Part shown: one piece after another, positions 1 to 8,606 of the stretch
Layout: the number at the start of each line of letters is the position of its first letter
How positions within the stretch are numbered: the first letter of the stretch is position 1
Assembly (NCBI GenBank): GCA_965217565.1
Contig: CBDCIS010000010.1
Location: forward strand, 310,001 to 374,000
Reading direction: 5' to 3'
From: CBDCIS01 sp965217565
Lineage (GTDB): Bacteria; Chloroflexota; Dehalococcoidia; Lucifugimonadales; CATOSD01
Length of the DNA: 64,000 nucleotides
Program-made: the position numbers and the translations under genes
The notes under the pieces: model-generated
What the model saw: only the letters and a program-made list of their open reading frames with translations
Told to the model about the DNA's origin: nothing
The model's database searches: none

Positions 1-415
1 CCTCTCGCAGCTTGAACGTCCAGGTCATGTTGTCGTCGGTGTTCCAGGACTCTACCAGCTGTGGCTGGACGTTGAATTCGCCGTCGCGGGTGAACAGCTG
101 CTCATAGACCTGGCGTCCAATGAAGCCGGTCATGATGAGGCCGGTCGCGTGCGGGTCAACGAACGTGAAGGTCCCGGCGTGGCCGACTACCTTAACCGTC
201 CCGCCCGTTTGGCCCGTCATGCCCGTGCCGGGCACCATCGCCGGCGCCTGTGTGGGTGCGGCCATAACCGCAGTGGGTGCTGCCATAGCTGCGGTGGGCG
301 CTGCCGGCGGAGCCGCGGTGGGTGCGGCTTCTTCCTCTTCTGCCGAACTGCAGGCCAATACCACGAATGCCATAGCGACAATCAATGCCAGTGGCAATAA
401 TCGTATCGCTTTCAA
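1..415 (-). CDS. ABC transporter substrate-binding lipoprotein, family 5 type (partial)
   Basis: Starts with TTG at 415-413, five bases after a perfect GGAGGT at 426-421, and runs off the left edge after 138 codons. The first 22 residues are a lipoprotein signal peptide: Lys and Arg, a hydrophobic stretch, then lipobox VLAC with Cys22. A Glu run and an Ala/Pro/Thr-rich linker with repeated AAPTA units follow to about residue 65. The mature part opens with GGTVKVVG and reads on through a DPHATG stretch, QVYEQLFT and PQLVESW. These are the usual opening of periplasmic dipeptide/nickel-type solute receptors. It would capture a peptide or other solute outside the membrane and hand it to an ABC permease. 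The permease is not in view, so the substrate cannot be told. Confidence 0.85.
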   Translation of the reverse strand, partial: MKAIRLLPLALIVAMAFVVLACSSAEEEEAAPTAAPPAAPTAAMAAPTAVMAAPTQAPAMVPGTGMTGQTGGTVKVVGHAGTFTFVDPHATGLIMTGFIGRQVYEQLFTRDGEFNVQPQLVESWNTDDNMTWTFKLRE

Positions 416-499
416 AGGATACCTCCTTGTTTCTCTTTGTGAACTCTTCTCTTCCTCATTCTCCGGTTCGGAAAACCCGTAGTGTAAATCACACCTCCG

Positions 500-545
500 A
501 CTCTACTGAGATTTTGCATGGCCGTTGGGAATACTCTACTGAGAT
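500..545 (-). promoter_or_regulatory. Two direct copies of ACTCTACTGAGAT, operator candidate
   Basis: The 13-mer ACTCTACTGAGAT occurs at 500-512 and again at 533-545, exactly 33 bp apart (about three helical turns). Each copy has a small CTC-N4-GAG dyad. Both lie just downstream of the predicted -10 box of the solute-binding lipoprotein gene, where a bound repressor would block transcription. The repressor is unknown. Confidence 0.5.
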
Positions 546-549
546 GGCA

Positions 550-579
550 TTTATACTCCAAAGTGCCGCCCGTTGTCAA
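550..579 (-). promoter_or_regulatory. Sigma70-type promoter of the substrate-binding lipoprotein
   Basis: On the minus strand TTGACA (579-574) and TATAAA (555-550) are separated by 18 bases. The start codon lies 134 bases downstream of the -10 box, leaving a long untranslated leader that contains the two direct repeats. Confidence 0.6.
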
Positions 580-630
580 GTTTATGCTTACCGCATCTCC
601 GAATCCGGCGCAAAATCGCTCGGCCACCAC

Positions 631-656
631 TAGGGGCAATCCGTTGTGGCTGTCCT
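631..656. repeat. Short dispersed hairpin repeat, TAGGGGCAATCC family
   Basis: TAGGGGCAATCC followed by TTGTGGCTGTCC matches, in either orientation, sites at 5411-5436, 8874-8900, 18977-19001 and 46568-46591. All copies sit between genes. Complementary GGGGCAA/TTGCCC-like arms allow a hairpin. Confidence 0.55.
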
Positions 657-702
657 GGCCATCGTTGCGCCCGTCGGCAAAGCCTCAGACAACCTGCCCG
701 CG

Positions 703-2121
703 TTATTCCAACGAGTACAGCGTTCCCTCGGAGGTCGCCACGTACAGCGCCCCCTCCGCGAACACCGGCGTCGAGGTTATCTCCCCGTCCAACTCCGTGC
801 GCCAGAGGTCTTTGCCCGTGAGCGCGTCAATCCCGTACAATCGGCCGTCCGTGTCGCCCACCAGCAGGGTCGTGTTCACCATCGACGGCGAGGCCAAGAT
901 GGAACTCTCCGCTTGGAACTCCCACACACCCGCGCCGCTGTCGTTATTGACCGCGAAGACCGCGCCGGACCCGGACGCCGCATAGACGTTGTTCCACGCC
1001 GCCACGGGCGTTGTGCGAAACTCCTTGCCTCGCTTCCTGAAGTACCACAGCGAACCCTTTTGCGTTGGCGCGACGCTTATCATATTCCAGTAGTATAGTT
1101 GCGCCCGGACCCGGAGCAGCGCTTTCTCGAACGGCAGGTTCCGCACGGACCAGTCGATCGCTCGGATTCGCCCGCCGCGGTCCGCAACGTAGGCGCGCTT
1201 GCCCCGCATGACCGCGCCACCCCTTGCAGGCCCCGCCGTCTTGAAGTCCATGAGAAACGCGCCGCTGTCGCGGTCGAGCGTATAGAAGCGGTTGGTCAGG
1301 TCGGTAAACGTCACCACGTCTTCATTCACCGCCGGCCCGGACTGTATCGAGTCTCGCGCCTTGTAGCTCCAACGCCGTTCTCCGCTCGCCGCGTCCAGCG
1401 CATAGACATGCCAGTCGTTCGACCCAACATAGACCACCCCTTCGTAAACCGCCGGCGGCGAAAGCACCGGCTTCTCGGTTTCGAACTCCCATCGGAGTTC
1501 TCCCGTTCCCCTGTCCAGCGCGATTACGCGGCCATCCTCCACGCCCACGATCACCAGGTCGCCGGCCACGGCGAGCGACGACCGCATGAGGGCGCCCGTC
1601 GCGTGCTCCCAGGCCACGTTGCCGGACGCCGCTTCGAGGGAGACCACCCTGCCGTCCATGACCGAAAGAAAGACGGCTCCGTCAACCACGGCGGGCGAGC
1701 TAAGGATAGGCGCGCCTGCGTCGAATCGCCACTTCACCTCGCTCGGCGGCTTGAAAACCCGCGCTTCGACGAAGGCGTTGCGCTCGGGCCCTCTGTGGGC
1801 CATGGGCCACACGCCTTCGTGCGGAATCGAGCCGATGGAGGATGCGGGTGACGACGCGAACCGGATGGGGCCGTAGTAGTCATAGAGCGAGTTGCCAATC
1901 AGGGCCAGTACGAGGAGAAGGACAGCCGCCAGGCTCCGCCTGGTGCGCAGCGTCCGTAAAGCGATGCCGGCCCAGCGCCGGAGCGCCGGCCCCTGGCTGA
2001 CTGGCGCGGCTGCCCTCTCGGTGTCGTCGTAATCGCTGGGATCCCAGTGCCGCAGCGGACCCGCCGGCTGGGCCGGGGTTTCGGGAGAGGAACTGTCCAC
2101 AGGTGGTGAATTGAAAGCCAT
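703..2121 (-). CDS. PQQ-binding-like beta-propeller membrane protein
   Basis: 472 residues. A charged, Pro/Ser-rich N-terminal tail of about 60 residues precedes one transmembrane helix (about 64-79), so the large C-terminal part should be extracytoplasmic. That part is made of PQQ/BamB-type blades: repeated units such as SSPAVVDGAVF, DGRVIALDRGTGELRW, VYALDAASGERRW, LYGIDALTGKDLW and LYVATSEGTLYSLE. Such propellers serve either as quinoprotein catalytic domains or as binding scaffolds. I see no dehydrogenase-specific motif, so a scaffold or sensor role is more likely. The TATAAT at 2135-2130 is only about nine bases before the ATG, so the transcript may be nearly leaderless. It is transcribed divergently from the large propeller gene that begins at 2257. 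Confidence 0.75.
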   Translation of the reverse strand: MAFNSPPVDSSSPETPAQPAGPLRHWDPSDYDDTERAAAPVSQGPALRRWAGIALRTLRTRRSLAAVLLLVLALIGNSLYDYYGPIRFASSPASSIGSIPHEGVWPMAHRGPERNAFVEARVFKPPSEVKWRFDAGAPILSSPAVVDGAVFLSVMDGRVVSLEAASGNVAWEHATGALMRSSLAVAGDLVIVGVEDGRVIALDRGTGELRWEFETEKPVLSPPAVYEGVVYVGSNDWHVYALDAASGERRWSYKARDSIQSGPAVNEDVVTFTDLTNRFYTLDRDSGAFLMDFKTAGPARGGAVMRGKRAYVADRGGRIRAIDWSVRNLPFEKALLRVRAQLYYWNMISVAPTQKGSLWYFRKRGKEFRTTPVAAWNNVYAASGSGAVFAVNNDSGAGVWEFQAESSILASPSMVNTTLLVGDTDGRLYGIDALTGKDLWRTELDGEITSTPVFAEGALYVATSEGTLYSLE

Positions 2122-2129
2122 TTGCGCGA

Positions 2130-2138
2130 ATTATAGCA
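2130..2138 (-). promoter_or_regulatory. Extended -10 promoter TGCTATAAT
   Basis: TGCTATAAT on the minus strand, ending nine bases before the ATG at 2121, with no convincing -35 box. The same nonamer precedes the genes starting at 17246 (plus) and 35692 (minus). Confidence 0.5.
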
Positions 2139-2256
2139 CGTACACGTTAGCCATCCGTAAAGGTTGACGCCAGCATATCCAGCGTATAGGGTAGTGCTAG
2201 GGTCAACCCAAGATGGAAACTGACCACTGAAGACTTATTCCCCGGGAGGCGCGGCG

Positions 2257-5200
2257 ATGGCAAGTGTTGACCAGCAACTCTACGACGCGATGGAATGGCG
2301 GTGCATAGGGCCTCACCGGGCGGGCCGGGTGGTGGCGGTGGCGGGTGATCCCGTCAGCCCCGGAACGTTCTACTTCGGCGGCTGCGCCGGCGGAGTCTGG
2401 AAAACGGAGGACGGCGGCACGAACTGGCGGAACGTCTCAGACGGCTTCCTCAACGTGGCCTCCGTGGGAGCCATTGCCGTTGCCGACTCCGACCCCAACG
2501 TCATCTACGTGGGAACCGGCGAGGGGTGCATCCGGCAGAACGTTTCACACGGCGACGGCGTGTACAAGTCAACCGACGGCGGCAACACCTGGACGCACCT
2601 GGGCCTTGAGGACACCCGCCACATCGCCCGCGTGCGCGTACACCCGCAGAACCCGGACCTTGTATATGTGGCCGCCCTGGGCCACGCCTACGGCCCCAAC
2701 CCCGAGCGCGGCGTTTACCGCTCACGGGACGGCGGCAAGAACTGGGAGCTTGTTCTGCACAAGAGCGAAAGGGCGGGCGCGGCTGACATCTCCGTGGACT
2801 CGAACAACCCCCGCATAATCTACGCCGCCATCTACCAGGCGCAACGCTATCCCTGGATTCACGTAAGCGGCGGCGAGGACAGCGGCCTCTACCGCTCCAC
2901 CGACGGCGGAGACACTTGGCAGGAGCTTTCCACACGCCCCGGAATGCCCGCCGGAATCATGGGCAGGATTGGCGTGGCCGCATCCCCCGCGAAGGCCGGC
3001 AGGGTCTGGGCGCTCATCGAGTCGGAAAACGGCGGGCTGTTCCGTTCGGAAGACGGCGGCGACACCTGGGAGAAGCTGACCGACTCGAGCGACATTCGCG
3101 GCAGGCCATGGTACTACACCCATATATTCGCGGATACGCAGGACGCCGAGACGGTATGGGCGCTGGAGTTTAGCCTATGGAAGTCCATCGACGGCGGGCG
3201 CAACTTTAGCTCCGTGGCGAACGCGCACGGCGACAACCACGACCTCTGGATAGACCCCCGCGATTCGCGGCGTATGATAGAGGGCAACGACGGCGGCGCC
3301 TGCGTTACCTTCAACGGCGGCATGTCCTGGTCAACCCTGTACAACCAGCCGACCGGCCAATTCTACCACGTCGTAACCGACGATCAGTTCCCTTACAGGG
3401 TCTATGGCGCGCAGCAGGACAACCTAACGATGAGCGTGCCCAGCCGCTCCCGCTCGGGAGTCATCACCGCCTCTGAGCTTTACCAGGTCGGCGGCGGCGA
3501 GGCGGGGTTCGTCGCCGTCAACCAGGACGATGCCAACATCGTCTATAGCGCGCACAGCGGAAGCAGCCAGCTCACGCGCTACGACCACAGCACGGGCCAG
3601 GCGAAGGACATCGACCCCTGGCCGGAGACCTCGAGGGCAACGGGCGCGGCCGACCTGAAGTACCGCTTCGCCTGGACCGCCCCCATTGTGCTGTCCCCCC
3701 ACGACCAAAAGACCCTCTACACCACGGGCAACCGCATTTTCCGCACCACGAACGAGGGTGATAGCTGGGAGATAATCAGCCCCGACCTGAGCCGCAACGA
3801 CGAAAGCAAGCTGCAGGTATCCGGCGGCCCCATCACCAAGGAGGGCGGCACTGCCGAGATCTACTGCACCGTGTTCGCCTTCGCGGAGTCTGCCTTGCAG
3901 CGCGGGCTGCTGTGGGCCGGCACGGACGACGGCCTCGTTCACGTCTCGCGCGACGACGGCGGCTCTTGGGAGAACGTTACGCCGCCGGACCTGGGCGAGT
4001 GGGCCATGGTGGCCGCCGTCGAGCCCTCGCCCCACGACGCCGCGACAGCCTACGTAGCCGCTCACCGCTACCGTCTCGACGACACCGGGGTCTATCTCTA
4101 CAAGACCAACGACTTCGGCAAGACATGGGCGCTCATAGCCAATGGCATCCCGGAGAACGACTTCACGAGGGTCATACGAGAGGACTCGGCGCGGCGTGGG
4201 CTGCTGTACGCCGGCACCGAGACGGGCGTCTATGTCTCGTTCGACGATGGCGAGAACTGGCAGCCGCTGAGTATGAACCTGCCCGTCGTGCCTATCCACG
4301 ACATGGTCGTCAAGAACAACGACCTCGTCGTAGCCACGCATGGCCGCGCCTTCTGGATTCTCGACGACCTCTCGCCGCTGCGCCAGATGACGGACGAGGT
4401 CGCGCAGAGCGGGGCGCATCTCTTCCAGCCCGGCCCGGCCTACCGTTTCCCAACCTATCCGGGCTACGTCGCCCCCGATTACGCCGCCACTCCGAATGTC
4501 GGCAGGAACTACCAGGGCCGAATCCCCTCGTGTCCACCTACGAGCATGCCCGCGGCGCCAACGGCGAGGTCACCCGCGCCTACCTGGACGCCGGTCAGAA
4601 CCCGCCTGACGGCGTAATCGTCCGCTACTTCCTCGGAGACGAGCCGGAGGGCGAGATTGCGTTGACCTTCCTGGACATCGAGGGGCAGGAGATTAGGTCG
4701 TTCGACAGCGGCGGGGACTCTTCCGGGCAGCCCAAGCTGAGCGCGAACGTCGGCATGAACCGTTTCATCTGGAACATGCGCTACCCGAGCCCTACACCGA
4801 TAGAGGGTGAAACCCTTCAGGAGATCGCCTACAACGCCATATTCGCCGGCCCCGAAGCGCCGCCGGGAACCTACCAGGCGCGGCTCGACGTCGGCGGCCA
4901 GAGCTACACGCAGTCGTTCGAGATTCTCCCGGACCCGCGAATCTCCACCACGCCGGAGCAGTTCCAGGCCCAGTTCGAGTTGCTGTTGAGCATACGCGAC
5001 AAGATGTCGGAGACACACGAGGCCGTCAACCGGCTACGCGGAGTCCGAGTCCAGGTCGAGGAGTGGGAGCGGCGCACGGCCGGAGGGCCGGCCGGGGAGC
5101 GCATGTCGGAGGCGGCGGCGGAGATAGGCGAAAAGCTCGCTGCCATCGAGGGCGAGCTTGTGATGGTGCGACCGTCAGCGGGAGCGCGCATGTCGGCGCG

Positions 5201-5414
5201 GCTCAACTCAATGCTGGCCGGGCTCGCCAAAGTGGTGAGCCGCGCCGACACAGGGCCAACCCAACAGGCGAACGTGGTCTTCGGTGAAGTGTCGGGCCAG
5301 ATAGACGGCCAGCTGGGGAGCCTGCAAGAGGTCATCGACGAGGACGTGTCGATGTTTAGCAACCTCATCGCGGAGCTCGAGGTCCCCGCAATCACCATAC
5401 CGCCCGCCCCGTAG
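2257..5414 (+). CDS. Large BNR/VPS10-like beta-propeller protein, frameshifted
   Basis: Starts at ATG 2257. The reading frame is clear to about 4523, then continues in the -1 frame to the stop at 5414. Adding one C to the C4 run at 4524-4527 gives a seamless reading (R-I-P-L-V-S-T-Y) and a protein of 1052 residues. Without it the first frame ends at 4617 and the rest is readable from GTG 4530. The N-terminal 740 residues hold BNR/Asp-box-like repeats (YRSTDGGDTW, FRSEDGGDTWEKL, YKTNDFGKTW), as in sortilin/xyloglucanase-like propellers. The C-terminal 300 residues have a beta-sandwich-like stretch (YQARLDVGGQSYTQSFEI) and then a helical, coiled-coil-prone tail. No signal peptide is seen. These proteins are usually annotated as glycosyl-hydrolase-like without proof of activity. 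Confidence 0.8.
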
Positions 5415-5436
5415 GGGCAATCCCTTGTGGTTGCCC
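5411..5436. repeat. Short dispersed hairpin repeat, TAGGGGCAATCC family
   Basis: GTAGGGGCAATCCC followed by TTGTGGTTGCCC begins on the last codons of the large propeller gene and can fold on itself. Same family as 631-656. Confidence 0.55.
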
Positions 5437-5479
5437 TGGTTCGTCGTGGGTCTGCCCCGCTGGGTCATCCCAAACGTCA

Positions 5480-6229
5480 TTGGTGAATTCAAACGTGAAA
5501 CAAAACAGGATGTACGACGAGTTCGCGCACCTGTGGACGCTAATCAGCCCGCCGGAGGGCTACGCGGACGAGGCCCGTCACTGGCGTGCGGCTCTCGTGG
5601 ACAAGCTCGGTCCCGGCAGACACGAAATCCTCGAGCTTGGGGTCGGCGGCGGGCATAACCTGTCGCACCTAACCGACGACTTCCAAGCGACAGCCGTTGA
5701 CATCTCGGAGAAGATGCTGGCGAACTCCAGGCGGCTGAACCCCGGCGTCGAACACCACTTGGGCGACATGCGGAGCGTGAGGCTGGAGCGGGTGTTCGAC
5801 GCCGTGCTCATCCACGACGCCATAGTCTATATGCTCACCGAGGACGACCTGCGCGCCGCGTTCGCCACCGCACGGGCGCATCTCAGTCCCGGTGGCGTGT
5901 TCATCACCGCGCCCGACGACTTCAAGGAGACCTTTCCCGGGACCTGGGTGTCACACAAAATCAGAAGGGAAGGCGACCTCGAGTTCACCTTTATCGAGTA
6001 CAACTATGACCCAGACCCGGAAGACAACTCCCTGGAGTCGATTTACTTCTACATCTTTAACGAGGGCGGGAAGCTGAGAATCGAACAGGACCACCACGTG
6101 GCCGGGCTCTTTTCGCTCGATACGTGGGAGACGTTGATGATCGAGGCGGGCTTCCAGGTGGAGAAGCGTCCCTACCCCGTCCACGAAGATGGCCGCGAGG
6201 CGTACCTGCTGGTGGGAGTTCATTTATAA
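5480..6229 (+). CDS. Class I SAM-dependent methyltransferase
   Basis: 249 residues from TTG 5480; an ATG at 5510 (MYDEFAHLW) is an equally plausible start, since homologues usually begin near that motif. The SAM-binding motif I is ILELGVGGGHN at residues 50-60. It is followed by the acidic end of strand 2 (AVDISEKML) and motif FDAVLIHDAI. The C-terminal half has the beta-hairpin typical of small-molecule methyltransferases (LESIYFYIFNEGGKLRIEQDHHVAGLFS, then LDTWETLMIEAGF). It would methylate a small metabolite in the cytoplasm. The substrate cannot be inferred. It follows the propeller gene by 65 bases and converges on the SDR gene across a tandem repeat. Confidence 0.8.
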   Translation: MVNSNVKQNRMYDEFAHLWTLISPPEGYADEARHWRAALVDKLGPGRHEILELGVGGGHNLSHLTDDFQATAVDISEKMLANSRRLNPGVEHHLGDMRSVRLERVFDAVLIHDAIVYMLTEDDLRAAFATARAHLSPGGVFITAPDDFKETFPGTWVSHKIRREGDLEFTFIEYNYDPDPEDNSLESIYFYIFNEGGKLRIEQDHHVAGLFSLDTWETLMIEAGFQVEKRPYPVHEDGREAYLLVGVHL

Positions 6230-6420
6230 GGCAACAAGACCGTCGGCTGCTGCAACGCTTTTTTGTAAGGCAACAAGACCGTCGGCTGCCGGCAACGCCA
6301 TGGTGTAAGGCAACAAGACCGTCGGCTGCCGGCAACGCCATGGTGTAAGGCAACAAGACCGTCGGCTGCCGGCAACGCCATGGTGTAAGGCCATACGAGC
6401 GTCTTCTGCCAGCAACGCCT
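6226..6420. repeat. 40-bp tandem repeat, about five copies
   Basis: Units beginning TAAGGCAACAAGACCGTCGG start at about 6227, 6266, 6306 and 6346, and a diverged unit starts at 6386. The period is 39 for the first step and 40 thereafter. The three central units are identical. Each contains GGCTGCCGGCAACGCC. The array starts on the stop codon of the methyltransferase gene and ends beside the stop of the convergent SDR gene. There are no unique spacers, so it is not a CRISPR array. Confidence 0.9.
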
Positions 6421-6422
6421 TG

Positions 6423-7172
6423 CTAGCGCGCGATAAAGCCGCCGTCTATCACCAACTCCGTGCCCGTAATGAAGGAGGCCTCGTCCGACGCGAGGAACAG
6501 GACGCCGTTGGCGACTTCGATGGTCTCTCCGCTTCTACGCAGTGGAGTGAGATCGATTTGCTGTTGACGCGCAGCAGAGTCCGCGCCTCGTCCTGAACGC
6601 ATGGGGGGCATGAATCCAGGATGCACCGAGTTCGCCCGGATGCCGTATGGGCCGTACTGCACCGCCGTCGCCTTAGTGAAGATGCGCACCGCGCCCTTGG
6701 ACGCCTGGTAGGCGGGATGCCCGGCCTCGCTCGCCACGAAGCCCATTATGGAGGAGATGTTCACTATCGCGCCCACGCCCGCGCCTTTCATCGCCGGTAT
6801 GACGCTCTTTGTGCCGAGGAACACCCCCGTTGCGTTCACGTCCATGATGCGCCGCCAGTCGTCCGAGTCCAGGGGGTCGCGCATGGTGGAACTGCTGATG
6901 CCCGCGTTGTTGACCAGTATATCCACCTTGCCGAAACGAGAGAGCGTCTGCTCGACGGCGCGGTTCCAGTCCTCCTCGCTGGTGACGTCCACACGCACGA
7001 AGGCGGCCTCGCCGCCGGACTCGTTGATCTCGGCCTCCACCTGCTTCGCCTCGTCCTCCAGGACGTCCGCTATCACGACGCGCGCGCCCTCCCTGGAGAA
7101 CAGCCGCGCCTCTTCCGCGCCCATACCGTGAGCGGCGCCGCTAATGATGGCTACCTTTCCTTGCAGTCGCAT
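6423..7172 (-). CDS. SDR family NAD(P)-dependent oxidoreductase
   Basis: 249 residues. The start at 7172 is chosen because GGAGG lies six bases upstream of that ATG; an upstream in-frame ATG at 7235 would add an unlikely 21-residue tail. The cofactor motif is SGAAHGMG at residues 11-18, the NNAG motif is present (LVNNAGIS), and catalytic Ser (ISS) and YxxxK (YQASK) are intact. The C-terminal ITGTELVIDGG is classical for this family. It is a cytoplasmic dehydrogenase/reductase of the 3-oxoacyl reductase-like group with unknown substrate. The stop is next to the 40-bp tandem repeat. Confidence 0.85.
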   Translation of the reverse strand: MRLQGKVAIISGAAHGMGAEEARLFSREGARVVIADVLEDEAKQVEAEINESGGEAAFVRVDVTSEEDWNRAVEQTLSRFGKVDILVNNAGISSSTMRDPLDSDDWRRIMDVNATGVFLGTKSVIPAMKGAGVGAIVNISSIMGFVASEAGHPAYQASKGAVRIFTKATAVQYGPYGIRANSVHPGFMPPMRSGRGADSAARQQQIDLTPLRRSGETIEVANGVLFLASDEASFITGTELVIDGGFIAR

Positions 7173-7437
7173 GGCAGTCCTCCGGTTAGTTTGGTCGGTC
7201 TGTCGTCCATTCATTCTATGCGCCCGCACACTCACTTACAACTTCGGGATGTACTCGCTGACGTCAAAAGCCCTGTGGGTGTCGGATTTTCATGCATTCT
7301 GATGCATCCCTACTTGGGGTGTCTGGGATTTTGCAGGATGCTTACCAGTGTTCTGCCTGGAAATGCGGTAGGTTCGCGGCTGTTTGCCATGAAATGACGT
7401 ATTCCCTTCTGTGGGTTTTGCACTGTCGTCAGAATCA

Positions 7438-7492
7438 GGATTGCCGAGCGGCGAGCCATTGCGATGGGTTCCCGCTTTCGCGGGAAAGACGG
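7438..7492. repeat. REP-like repeat, family GGATTGCCGAGCGGCGAGCC
   Basis: GGATTGCCGAGCGGCGAGCC, then CATTGCGATGGGTTCCCGC and a TTCGCGGGAA hairpin. Further copies lie at 26652-26731, 46198-46252 and 47781-47835, with a half copy at 11849-11875. All copies are intergenic. Confidence 0.75.
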
Positions 7493-7689
7493 CGCTTTTG
7501 AGATAGTTACTATGTGTTCGAGTTGCTACATGGCGGCAGCGTGTGCGTGAATAGATGCATGGTAGCACGAGTGTTCGTGTATGTCAAGGGGACGTTGTCA
7601 AAATCGTGATTCAGACGACTTCCCCCTCAACTCTGCACAACTACCCGAAAACCGGCAACCCCAGTATCCCTTTTGTGGACGATCCGGGT

Positions 7690-7718
7690 TTGCCAGTATG
7701 CCTCAATCTGGATATAAT
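7690..7718 (+). promoter_or_regulatory. Sigma70-type promoter TTGCCA-17-TATAAT
   Basis: TTGCCA at 7690-7695 and a perfect TATAAT at 7713-7718 with 17-base spacing, 44 bases before the ATG at 7763. Confidence 0.7.
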
Positions 7719-7762
7719 CAGGCCAGTTGGCTCGCACTTACGAATATCGAGGAGGTATCGCA

Positions 7763-8554
7763 ATGGCAGAACTTGGCGACGTAATCATCGGAGACGGCCC
7801 CATCAAGTTTGGAATGGAATACCGCGACGAGCTATCGGACCAGGGTTTGTGCCTCCACGCGCTGGGCGAGGTTGACGGCGAGGACGTCGAAATCCTGCGT
7901 TTCGACTGCTTCGACCACGTGCCGCACTACCACTACGGCCCCATGAAGCGCAACGAGCGCCTCTTGCTGGACAAGACGACGGAGGGCGACTCGCTCACCT
8001 GGACGCTGGATCAGCTAAGGAATCGCCTGCCCGAGATGTACCGGCGCGCAGGCTACGACGACCTCGCCGACAACGCAGACATGGACGCGCTCAATACGAC
8101 GCTGGACGAGGTGGAGGAGAGGGCGCGCGCGATGTCGCGGGAGAAGCGCAGCACTGTCGTTCACAATCGCGGCGACGTTATTGTGGAGGCTGGCCCGGTG
8201 AGGTTCGGCATCGAGTTCCGCGAGCTCGCCAACGATCGCGGCATCGCCATACACGTGCTCGGCGACGTCGGCGCGGAGGAGCACGAGCTTCTGACGTTCG
8301 ATTGCTTCGAGGTCGCGCCCCACTACCACTACGGCCCGCGCGCCAAGAACCAGCGGCTGTACCTGGACACCACCGCAACGCCGGACCCGCTGCGCTGGGC
8401 GCTCGACCTGTTCAGGGGCGGCAAGCTGGCGACCATGCTGGAGCGGGCGGGATACAACGACCACGCCGCCGGCCTAAAGCCCTCCGTCCTAGCCGCAAAG
8501 CTGGACGAGGTAGAGTCCGTATCCCAGGAACTCAGGACCGCAAACGCAAAGTAG
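7763..8554 (+). CDS. Protein of unknown function with two tandem copies of one domain
   Basis: 263 residues starting at ATG 7763, which follows AGGAGGT. I do not recognise the family by name. The protein is an internal duplication. Residues 1-120 and 133-260 share the same order of features: GDVI, then GPIKFGMEYR or GPVRFGIEFR, then an LRFDCFDHVPHYHYGP-type core. After that come RLLLD/RLYLD, a W.LDQLR/W.LDLFR helix, MYRRAGYDD/MLERAGYND and a LDEVE tail. The conserved Cys-Phe and His-Tyr-His cluster (PHYHYGP) in each copy could bind a metal or form an active site. No signal peptide or membrane segment is seen. It is monocistronic, with its own strong promoter. Confidence 0.7.
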   Translation: MAELGDVIIGDGPIKFGMEYRDELSDQGLCLHALGEVDGEDVEILRFDCFDHVPHYHYGPMKRNERLLLDKTTEGDSLTWTLDQLRNRLPEMYRRAGYDDLADNADMDALNTTLDEVEERARAMSREKRSTVVHNRGDVIVEAGPVRFGIEFRELANDRGIAIHVLGDVGAEEHELLTFDCFEVAPHYHYGPRAKNQRLYLDTTATPDPLRWALDLFRGGKLATMLERAGYNDHAAGLKPSVLAAKLDEVESVSQELRTANAK

Positions 8555-8606
8555 GGGCGCGTCTTACACCTCAATTCACCCACCCTCTACCCCCCTTCCC
8601 GTCAAG

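Larger units (their letters stand above)
7173..7762. other. Intergenic region with repeats and a promoter
   Basis: Divergent gap between the SDR and the duplicated-domain gene. It holds AGAATCAGGATT (7430-7441), a hairpin repeat (7438-7492) and the promoter at 7690-7718. No convincing coding sequence is seen in the rest. Confidence 0.6.

Noticed and set aside
6224..6415. A protein frame of about 60 residues spanning the tandem repeat
   Set aside because: It is open only because the repeat unit has few stops and it changes with copy number; no start signal is present.
6226..6420. The 40-bp tandem repeat as a CRISPR array
   Set aside because: Units follow one another directly without unique spacers and no cas gene is present.
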